In this document: positions 21,869-28,011 of the stretch, piece by piece
Position numbering within the stretch: the stretch's first letter is position 1
Layout of the letters: each line of letters starts with the position of its first letter
DNA from: Elusimicrobiota bacterium
GTDB taxonomy: Bacteria > Elusimicrobiota > Elusimicrobia > Elusimicrobiales > UBA9959
Reading direction: 5' to 3'
NCBI GenBank assembly: GCA_016208085.1
Contig: JACQYT010000011.1
Coordinates: 1-33,160 of the forward strand
DNA length: 33,160 bases
Position numbers and translations under genes: made by a program
The notes under the pieces: model-generated
Told to the model about the DNA's origin: nothing
Database searches by the model: none
The model's input: only the letters and a program-made list of their open reading frames with translations

Positions 21869-23380
21869 TTATCTCAATAAGAGCAAACTGCTGGCGGGCA
21901 TCCGCACTATGCGGGGATCAGGGTCGGGTTCGGTATCGTCGCGGGTTATCAGAAGCCCGAAACAGCTTCTATTGTCGGCTTTTTCCATAAAACGCTTCAA
22001 ACCCATTGTGTCTTCAATGGCGTCAATGCGTCTCCTGTATTTAATCTCAACAGGGATGCGCACGTCGCCGGCGGTGACAATAAAATCCACTTCAGGCTCC
22101 CTTACCCTTTCCGGATAATGATTCACCGTGATTTCAGCTATATCGGACAGGAAATAGCCTATAACCCCTTCAATAAGATGTCCCGCAATCTGCGAATAGT
22201 CGGGGGTGGCGTCAATTCCTTCCGAATCCAGTGGAATTTTTTCGTTCAGCCAGGCGGAGCGCAAGGCGTGATCGCACAGGCATAATTTGTCATAGCCCTT
22301 GCGCCTTTTAAGACGCAGTTCAAGCGGCTGGACTAGTTTAATAAGCATGGCCTGGTCCAGAAACCGCAGATAATACAGGATACGCGAGGTTCCGATATTA
22401 CCGGTGTAAACCCTTCTGATTTCTTCCGCCAGTTTCAGCGGCGCGGGATACTGGCCCGAATACCGGCAGCACATGCGGAACACCTCTTCAAGCAGGCGCG
22501 GGTCTTTGTGTTTGCCTTTCCCCTCTCCGAGCCGCAGGTCATGCTGGATGACCCTGTTTATGACTGTGTCTATCAACAGGCGGGCAATGTCTTCCCAGGC
22601 TATATCGAGCCGTTCCTGCGCGGCAGGATAGCCTCCTCTGTCGGAAAACAGCTTGAACACCATATCGCGTTCTTTTGAAAGTTTTTTCCCGTGCGCGGCC
22701 AGATCCTTCCAGAACTCTATTTTGTTGAGCCCATTTGTTCCGCCGGCAAAGGCAAACGGCGGCAGGGCTATGTCGGACATTTCGCTGATTTCCGAAAGGC
22801 GGAGCGGCCCTATATCAATCTGACTGACTCTTCCAGCAAGGCTTTCCTTTCCGAGCCCGATATGCAGCGCGCTGGAACCGGTTACCAGCACGCGGACGTC
22901 ATTGTGGTCAACCAGGCTTTTAATCTGTTCGGCCCAACTGGGCAGATTCTGAACTTCGTCAAAGAATATATACGCGACGCGGTTTTGCCGCGCCAACTGG
23001 TTGAACGGCACCTTTAAAATTTTTTCCTCAAACCAGTACGCGATGTCAAGCACAGGCGACTTGGTGGCGGACTTAAACTCTTTCCAGTCCGGAAACTCGT
23101 CAAATTGGATATGAAGTATTTCATCGGGCCGGGCGAGGCCGTTTGACAACATATAGTCAATAAGCTGGTTTTGAAGCGTGGTTTTGCCGACGCGCCGCGG
23201 ACCTCTTAAAAGCGTCACCGGGACAAGTTTTTTCTCAAAATTATCCAGAATCGGTTTAAACGGCCATCGCTTCATTTTAGGCGCCGCCTTGGAAGGCTTT
23301 CCATGCCACCAGGGATTATTCTCGACAATGCGATACTCTATCGCGCCGGGTATGGAGTGTCTGGAAAACAGATTGTTCAT
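21869..23380 (-). CDS. AAA ATPase with C-terminal DUF4143-type domain
   Basis: The 503-residue protein starts at ATG 23380 behind GGAGG. The N-terminal AAA_14-type ATPase has Walker A GPRRVGKTT (60-68), Walker B YIFFDEVQNL (DE at 141-142) and VLVTGSS sensor 1. Then follows a winged-helix stretch (LKLAEEIRRVYTGNIGTSRILYYLRFL). The C-terminal DUF4143 region has EPEVDFIV ... IPVEIKYR, a D...ExK arrangement of PD-(D/E)xK nucleases. It belongs to the large group of ExeA/DUF4143 ATPases found in defence and mobile regions; the biochemical role is not settled. The gene is flanked by 95-bp direct repeats carrying the Abi-linked RNA, so it may move or be lost with them. Confidence 0.85.
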   Translation of the reverse strand: MNNLFSRHSIPGAIEYRIVENNPWWHGKPSKAAPKMKRWPFKPILDNFEKKLVPVTLLRGPRRVGKTTLQNQLIDYMLSNGLARPDEILHIQFDEFPDWKEFKSATKSPVLDIAYWFEEKILKVPFNQLARQNRVAYIFFDEVQNLPSWAEQIKSLVDHNDVRVLVTGSSALHIGLGKESLAGRVSQIDIGPLRLSEISEMSDIALPPFAFAGGTNGLNKIEFWKDLAAHGKKLSKERDMVFKLFSDRGGYPAAQERLDIAWEDIARLLIDTVINRVIQHDLRLGEGKGKHKDPRLLEEVFRMCCRYSGQYPAPLKLAEEIRRVYTGNIGTSRILYYLRFLDQAMLIKLVQPLELRLKRRKGYDKLCLCDHALRSAWLNEKIPLDSEGIDATPDYSQIAGHLIEGVIGYFLSDIAEITVNHYPERVREPEVDFIVTAGDVRIPVEIKYRRRIDAIEDTMGLKRFMEKADNRSCFGLLITRDDTEPDPDPRIVRMPASSLLLLR

Positions 23381-23406
23381 TTTATCCTCCGTGCTTTAAA
23401 GTTTAT

Positions 23407-23501
23407 TTTCACAATCCCCCCGCAAATAGAAAACCCGCCTGCTTAACCTTTCGGTTAGAGGCCCGGCGGGTACTCTTGGACATATTATAGCAGGCTAAAG
23501 G
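23407..23501. repeat. 95-bp direct repeat, copy 2 (solo RNA element)
   Basis: Partner of 21601-21695, offset 1806 bp. It ends at the GTGAAA of a lost Abi_2 start on one side. On the other it cuts the 3' end of the AbiJ-like fragment, whose stop codon is formed by the repeat's own TATAA. Confidence 0.9.
23423..23477 (-). ncRNA. AbiF-type structured RNA, copy B (solo, upstream of the DUF4143 gene)
   Basis: Same fold as copy A: closing stem 23465-23471/23433-23439, GCCTCT at 23457-23462 and an AACC-GAAA-GGTT hairpin. The only change inside the fold turns a G-U pair of copy A into A-U, keeping the stem. The extended -10 TATAAT (23484-23489) is kept but the -35 region now comes from the neighbouring gene fragment and is poor (GTTTAT at 17 bp). 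The stem is again 20 nt before a GTGAAA remnant, with no Abi gene behind it; the ATPase gene follows instead. Confidence 0.62.
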
Positions 23502-23858
23502 TCAGCATAAACCGCGCCTCTTCCAGCGATGGTTCCGGTTCTTTCCCGGATTTGCCATGCCTTATTCCGCCGGCGTCAGATGTCCAGCCATACAGCTTGT
23601 TTAGACCTTCACAAAAACATGGATGAATCTTTAATTTCTTGGTAAGCCCGCCCAAAGTCCATTTAGTACCCAATAAAATTTGAGCCAAAGATTCCAGCGA
23701 CGATATGGATTCCTTTATTGAATTGGCGAAGTCGGGCTTTTTCCTATCCGAAAAATGTTTTAAAGCTTTTTCCAAATGATCTTTTGCCGGTTTATATTTA
23801 TCTGGAACAGAAAGTGCCTTTATAATTTCTTCAATTTCCTCTTCGTTTGTTATCGGTC
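23485..23858 (-). pseudogene. AbiJ-like abortive-infection protein, C-terminal fragment
   Basis: The frame is readable from about 23858 (RPITNEEEIEEIIKAL) through DHLEKALKHFSDRKKPDFANSIKESIS and LNKLYGWTSDAGGIRHGKSG to EEARFMLTF, then ends abruptly SLL-stop. These motifs form the C-terminal HEPN-like half common to AbiJ-type proteins, normally continuing past 'ARFML..CSAFVNYL'. The N-terminal half is absent and the 3' end is cut by the direct repeat at 23501. A start at 23775 would give 96 aa, but the family homology extends upstream, so this is a remnant, not a short gene. Confidence 0.7.
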
Positions 23859-24074
23859 GAATTCATAAAGAGCTTTCAGGTCATCAAAGGTTGCGGCCGG
23901 CTTGAATTGATGGCGGACAGCTTCAAAGGGCAGGCAATACGCGCTGAACCTGTAGTAATTGATCCGGCTTAAATAGGCTTCCGCCGCGGCTGAATCCGCA
24001 ATTACAAGACCGCGGCTTTTAAGAAGGGCTACCTGCTGGGAGTAAGTCAGCGGAGGCTTGTTATACGGCTGCAT
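23850..24074 (-). pseudogene. Abi_2 family protein, N-terminal fragment
   Basis: ATG 24074 (QPYNKPPLTYSQQVALLKSRGLVI, then SRINYYRFSAYCLPF) is clearly related to the intact Abi_2 protein. It runs 74 codons to ALYEFDR-stop at 23850. The homology ends at the residue matching R75 of the intact protein. There the DNA switches directly into the AbiJ-like fragment. The HEPN domain is lost. The ATG stands exactly 20 nt behind the closing stem of RNA copy C, as in the intact locus. An upstream in-frame start at 24182 would translate the RNA and is rejected. Confidence 0.8.
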
Positions 24075-24084
24075 AACCGCCCCC

Positions 24085-24147
24085 CAAAAAGAATACCCGC
24101 CCAAAATGCGCGTTAGCCCGAAAGCTAAGAGGCGTGGCGGGTATGTT
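24085..24147 (-). ncRNA. AbiF-type structured RNA, copy C (upstream of the Abi_2 fragment)
   Basis: The closing stem is ACCCGCC/GGCGGGT (24136-24142, 24095-24101), with the invariant GCCTCT (24128-24133) and a hairpin of quite different sequence: TTAGCT-TTCG-GGCTAA with a UUCG loop. Only the base-pairing is shared with the other copies, so several pairs covary. CGC/GCG pairs surround it. The tail ATTCTTTTT after the stem is terminator-like. The 20 nt to the Abi_2 ATG include a G-rich ribosome site. Confidence 0.68.
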
Positions 24148-24153
24148 GAGTAT

Positions 24154-24182
24154 AGTGTAATACAATGCAATACGCTTGTCAA
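24154..24182 (-). promoter_or_regulatory. Promoter of RNA copy C, overlapping the hsdM end
   Basis: TTGACA (24177-24182), 17 bp, TACACT (24154-24159). The -35 box overlaps the stop of the frameshifted hsdM reading frame (24179). Predicted transcription start is near 24147. Confidence 0.65.
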
Positions 24183-25900
24183 GGCGCGAATTCGCGGAAA
24201 TAATCACGGCCATTTGTACCCCATTTTGGCAAAGATGCCTTTAAGCTCCTTCTCGGTTCCGGCCTGTTCGGCTGAAATCCTGCCGAGATCGTTGAGGAGG
24301 CTATCTTTTCAACAGCGGCTTCCGGCAGATAGTTTTTGGGGCGGCCCTTCTCAAAATCTTCGGAGGCGTTAATCAGGATTATCCCGCCCTTTCTCTCCGG
24401 CGGCTTATGCTTGTTAATCACCAGAATAAGCCCGGCGGCGGTGGTATTATAGAAGAGGTTGTCCGGCAGCAGTATCACCGCCTCCACGCAGTCTTTGTCA
24501 ACGAACCACTTGCGGATGGACTTTTCCCTGTCATCGCCCTGGCTGCCGCTCCCGCGGCTGGCAGCGCCGGTGTCCAGCACCACAGCCGCCCTGCCCCTGG
24601 GCTTCAGCGAGGCATGGACATGCTGCACCCAGGCCCAATCCGCGCTTGAGCCGGGGGCGCAGCCGCCGCGCGCTGAAAAGCGCTCGTAGGAATCGTTTTC
24701 ATAAAAATTCGTATCAATATTCTTCTGGTTCCACATGGGATTGGTTACCACCAGATCGAAAGGCTTAAGGCCGCCGCTGTCAAGGAACTTGGGGTTGGTC
24801 ATGGTGTCCCCGCGCAGAATCTCGCCTTCCATATCGTGGACTACCATGTTCATGCGGGCTATGGCAAAACTGGAACCGGTAAATTCCTGGCCGCGCAGTT
24901 TCAGCGGCTTTTTAACCTTGCCGCCGCCCTCGCGGCGCAGCAGCTCAAGCTCGCACTTTATCAGCAGACCGCCTGAGCCGGAGCAGGGGTCGTAAACCTC
25001 TTCTCCCTGCCTGGGGACCGTAAGTTTGGCCATAAGCCAGCCGACTTCCCTGGGGGTGAAGAACTCCCCGGCGCTCTGGCCCTGCCCCTCGGCGAATTTT
25101 CTCAGCAGGTATTCATAGGCCCGGCCCAGGAAGTCCGGCTCAACGTCGTTTATGCCAAGGCGGTACTTTGGGTCGCTGAATTTTTCAATGATAAGCTCCA
25201 GGGCCTTGTCGCTGATTTCACGCTCGCCGTTATTTACGGCGTTGAAGTCTTTGGTGTCTATGACTCCCTGGAGGGTTTCGTTCTCTTTTGAGATAAGGCG
25301 AAGGGCGCTGGTGATTTTTTCGCCAAGGGTTTTCGGCGTTCTGGCGGCGGGATATTTATACTCCCTGCGGCCGCTCAGCACGGGCCAGGAGGCTTCTTCC
25401 GGAATATAAAAGCGGACCATCCCGTGATCCGCCTCTATAACTTCGCGGGCGGGCGCTTCGCCGCCATATTCTTTCGCCAGGCGGGCGACCTCGTCCTCAA
25501 AAACATCCGACAGGCGCTTGATGAACAGGAGCGGCAGTATGTAATCCTTGAATTTCGGGGCGTCCTTCTCGCCGCGGATGGAACAGGCGGCCTGCCAGAG
25601 CATGGACTCCATGTCCTTTACCCCCATTTGTCCGCCGTTGGTTTGAGGGGGTTCGCTGATTAAGACGCCCTTACGCTTCTTGCTTTCCGCCGCGTCAAAG
25701 AAAACCAGTAAATCCGCATAGTCAGCGCCGAGCTTTTTTATATAATCCCTTATTATAACGGAAATGCGGGGGCTGGGGTCAAAATGGCTCCGCTCCCAGC
25801 GGTTTATAGTCGGGTATGAGAGCCCAAGCCGCTCCGCAAGCTTCTGCTGACTGATTCCGGTTCTCTTGCGGACTTCCTTTATAACTTCTGAAAATTCCAT
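24179..25900 (-). CDS. hsdM: HTH-fused type I modification methyltransferase subunit M, C-terminus damaged
   Basis: Residues 1-60 are an XRE-type HTH (GISQQKLAERLGLSYPTINRWE) fused ahead of HsdM. The HsdM_N helices begin near 97 (SMLWQAACSIRG). The N6-adenine methylase core has SAM motif DPCSGSGG (304-311) and NPMW (387-390), the NPPY-type catalytic motif. After VEKIA (about residue 535) the expected ~65-75 residues are missing. The frame then reads nonsense to 24179, while another frame carries a plausible native tail (DLGRISAEQAGTEKELKGIF ... stop at 24204). This implies a deletion plus frameshift. The methylase core is complete, so some activity may remain. HsdM with HsdS methylates the recognition site. 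The HTH probably represses its own operator at 25932-25957. Confidence 0.85.
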   Translation of the reverse strand: MEFSEVIKEVRKRTGISQQKLAERLGLSYPTINRWERSHFDPSPRISVIIRDYIKKLGADYADLLVFFDAAESKKRKGVLISEPPQTNGGQMGVKDMESMLWQAACSIRGEKDAPKFKDYILPLLFIKRLSDVFEDEVARLAKEYGGEAPAREVIEADHGMVRFYIPEEASWPVLSGRREYKYPAARTPKTLGEKITSALRLISKENETLQGVIDTKDFNAVNNGEREISDKALELIIEKFSDPKYRLGINDVEPDFLGRAYEYLLRKFAEGQGQSAGEFFTPREVGWLMAKLTVPRQGEEVYDPCSGSGGLLIKCELELLRREGGGKVKKPLKLRGQEFTGSSFAIARMNMVVHDMEGEILRGDTMTNPKFLDSGGLKPFDLVVTNPMWNQKNIDTNFYENDSYERFSARGGCAPGSSADWAWVQHVHASLKPRGRAAVVLDTGAASRGSGSQGDDREKSIRKWFVDKDCVEAVILLPDNLFYNTTAAGLILVINKHKPPERKGGIILINASEDFEKGRPKNYLPEAAVEKIASSTISAGFQPNRPEPRRSLKASLPKWGTNGRDYFREFAP

Positions 25901-25931
25901 AGTTTACCGCTCCTTGCCGAGACATGCATCC

Positions 25932-25968
25932 ATATCATGTATTATATCACATGATATATATGTGTCAA
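25932..25968 (-). promoter_or_regulatory. hsdM promoter with palindromic operator over the -10
   Basis: Consensus TTGACA (25963-25968), 16 bp, TATAAT (25941-25946). A perfect 9-bp inverted repeat ATATCATGT/ACATGATAT (25932-25940, 25949-25957) with 8-bp spacer covers the -10. This is the arrangement expected for autorepression by the HTH domain of the HsdM protein encoded 32 bp downstream. Confidence 0.75.
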
Positions 25969-26063
25969 GAGTCTTTTGGTCATTCGGCCATCAAACAACG
26001 CATAGGCGCTGTTTTCGCTGAGGCATCGCGCCACAATATGCCTTTAAAAGCATAGCAGACCAC

Positions 26064-26083
26064 CCCGACAGCGTGCTGTCGGG
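26064..26083. terminator. Hairpin CCCGACAGC/GCTGTCGGG
   Basis: A 9-bp perfect GC-rich stem lies ~40 bp behind the DUF4143 gene stop (26125) and upstream of the hsdM promoter. No clear U-tract follows on the minus strand. It is probably a transcription separator. The rest of the 224-bp gap shows nothing else I can name. Confidence 0.4.
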
Positions 26084-26124
26084 ATGAAAATACGATTTTT
26101 CAGGAAATCCGGGCGGGGAATTAT

Positions 26125-27282
26125 TTACCTGCCGAACAATCCCCTCATTCCATCCGCCAGCGCCTCAAACGGCACAGCGCGCACCCTGCCGCGCAGCGAA
26201 TAGCGTTTTTTGCCGGGATAGATTACCGCAATCTGCTCAAGCCCAAGGTCTTTTAGCGCCGTAGTCATTGAAGGCGTCAGGCGCGGCGCATCCACGCGCT
26301 TGCACTCAACACCCAGCATCTTTCCGTTTTTAACCAGCAAAAGGTCCAGCTCCGCTCCGCCGTGAGTGGCCCAATAATATGCTTCATCCGGCTCCGTCGC
26401 TTTTATGGTTTCTTCAATAACACAGCCTTCCCAGGACGCGCCGGATTTGGGGTGCATAAACAGGTCTTTTTCGCAGCGTATGCCGAGCATCTGATGAAGA
26501 AGGCCCGTGTCGCGAAAATATATTTTTGGCGCCTTGACCTGTCTTTTTTTAAGGCTGGCGTGCCAGGGCTGAAGCTGCCTGACCATGAAAATGCCGGACA
26601 GGAGGTCCAGATAAGTTCTGACGGTAGGCTCGCTTATCCCCAAAGCCCTGGCAGGCTCGGCGGCGTTCCATATCTGTCCGTGGTAATGCGCCAGCATCGC
26701 CCAGAAACGCATTAATGCGGCCGGGGGAACTCCTATCCCCCATTGATGGAGGTCGCGCTCAATAAATGTTTGTATAAAATTTTTCCGCCAGGCCAGGCTG
26801 TCGGCTTCCGTCCTGGCCAGGAAGGACGGCGGGAGCCCGCCCCTGAGCCACTGACGCAAGTGGAAATTAACCCCGGTTTCGCACAGGCTGAATCCGCTTA
26901 TGGCGACAGTTTCAATGCGGCCGGCCAGGGATTCCGAAGATTGCCGCAGAAGCGCCGGTGAAGCGCTGCCCAAAACCAAAAACCGCGCCGGCAGCGGGGT
27001 CCGGTCCGCTAGGACCCTGATTATGGGGAACAACTCCGGCTTTCTCTGAATTTCATCAATAACAACCAGCCCCTTCAGGTCGCGCAGCGCGGTAGCGGGC
27101 TCGGCAAGCCTGGCTAAGCTTGCCGGATCCTCAAGGTCAAAGTAGTTAACAGACTCCGCGTTAACCAACTGCCGCGCCAGCGTAGTTTTGCCGCATTGCC
27201 GCGGCCCTATAAGGACCGTTACCCGGCTGCGTTTTACCGCAGCCTTTAACCGCTTTAACAACACGGGGCGTTTTATTCGCAT
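26125..27282 (-). CDS. AAA ATPase, DUF4143 family
   Basis: The 385-residue protein has Walker A GPRQCGKTT (26-34), Walker B LVVIDEIQRKPELFPIIR, sensor 1 FLVLGSASP, the family motif 'ESLAGRIE', the winged-helix TVRTYLDLLSGIFMVRQLQPW and the DUF4143 end GGAELDLLLVKNGKMLGVECKR with D...ExK residues. This is the standard short form, unlike the longer 503-aa relative at 21869. The function of the family is unsettled; it is widespread in toxin- and defence-rich regions. It starts with ATG 27282 only 5 nt after a TATAAT box, with a 13-bp-arm palindrome just upstream. It may mark the outer edge of the defence island. Confidence 0.88.
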   Translation of the reverse strand: MRIKRPVLLKRLKAAVKRSRVTVLIGPRQCGKTTLARQLVNAESVNYFDLEDPASLARLAEPATALRDLKGLVVIDEIQRKPELFPIIRVLADRTPLPARFLVLGSASPALLRQSSESLAGRIETVAISGFSLCETGVNFHLRQWLRGGLPPSFLARTEADSLAWRKNFIQTFIERDLHQWGIGVPPAALMRFWAMLAHYHGQIWNAAEPARALGISEPTVRTYLDLLSGIFMVRQLQPWHASLKKRQVKAPKIYFRDTGLLHQMLGIRCEKDLFMHPKSGASWEGCVIEETIKATEPDEAYYWATHGGAELDLLLVKNGKMLGVECKRVDAPRLTPSMTTALKDLGLEQIAVIYPGKKRYSLRGRVRAVPFEALADGMRGLFGR

Positions 27283-27287
27283 ACTTT

Positions 27288-27327
27288 ATTATACCATGAA
27301 ATTCGAAAGCAATACTTTCGAATTTCA
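27288..27327 (-). promoter_or_regulatory. TATAAT box and 13-bp-arm palindrome upstream of the DUF4143 gene
   Basis: TATAAT at 27288-27293 (minus strand). The perfect inverted repeat TGAAATTCGAAAG/CTTTCGAATTTCA (27297-27309, 27315-27327) with a 5-bp loop lies where the -35 should be, so it is probably an operator. The mRNA would be leaderless. Confidence 0.55.
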
Positions 27328-27432
27328 ATGCGGCTGATTTAAGCTGTAATTAGGGCGGGGAAATTATATTTTTAAGAAAGCGCCGGGGAAAAAACCGCAA
27401 GGAACGAAACAGGCGAAATTTTTAGGGAGGGG

Positions 27433-27483
27433 TCCGCCTTAGGCGGAAAATCCGAATGTCACGGATAAACCGCATAGCGGTTT
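27433..27483 (-). terminator. Two small hairpins in the 289-bp gap behind DUF202
   Basis: TCCGCC/GGCGGA (27433-27447) and AAACCGC/GCGGTTT (27467-27483) lie downstream of the DUF202 stop on the minus strand. They may end the DUF202 transcript. The rest of 27328-27571 holds no recognisable gene. Confidence 0.35.
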
Positions 27484-27571
27484 TCCGCGACATAAGATTA
27501 TCCCCAAGCGTATGCCTGTCGCCGGTCCCGGCGCGCCTTACAAGTCCGCTTTCTCCGGTCATACGGGCGAA

Positions 27572-27898
27572 TTACGGTTCGGCCCTTTCCGCTCCCTTTC
27601 CCGGCTCCAGCCCCGCTCTGTCGCGGACGATGGAAATCGCTTTGTTCATCCTCCGGTATCTCGCCATGCCGATTATGCCGGTGACGATACCGGTAGGAAT
27701 ACACGCGAACCCGGCCGCCCGGAACCAGCCCTCGTGAGAGAAATGCACGATGGAAACGCCGGCGAGCAATAAAGTCACGCCGCAGCGCAGATACGCCAGC
27801 AGGGTCCTTTCATTCGCCAGCAGTGTGCGGTCTATCGCAAGCTCGTCACGCAGGATAAGCTCGCCTCCGTTGAACCTTGAATAATGGGAATCATTCAT
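27572..27898 (-). CDS. DUF202 (YidH-like) small membrane protein
   Basis: The 108-residue protein has the family signature LANERTLLAYLRCGVTLLLAGVSIV (about 28-52), a second hydrophobic segment (FACIPTGIVTGIIGMARYRRM) and charged ends. GGAGG precedes ATG 27898. DUF202 proteins are two- to three-helix inner-membrane proteins of unknown function. It lies downstream of feoB on the same strand, 113 bp away, without evidence of a shared role. Confidence 0.82.
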   Translation of the reverse strand: MNDSHYSRFNGGELILRDELAIDRTLLANERTLLAYLRCGVTLLLAGVSIVHFSHEGWFRAAGFACIPTGIVTGIIGMARYRRMNKAISIVRDRAGLEPGKGAERAEP

Positions 27899-28011
27899 CT
27901 CCGCTCCTCCCGGCTGTCCGGCCCAATGCGCGTATAATCATGATACAACTATTTGCCACCGTGAAAGCGGGCACAGGCGCGGCCCCGTTTTTCAGCGAAA
28001 CCGCCGCGGTT

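Noticed and set aside
25995-26060. Possible fifth copy of the Abi-linked RNA on the minus strand (GATGCCTCAGC with GGCGC/GCGCC).
   Set aside because: It lacks the GCCTCT motif, the ACCYGCC closing stem and the 20-nt spacing; similarity is too weak.
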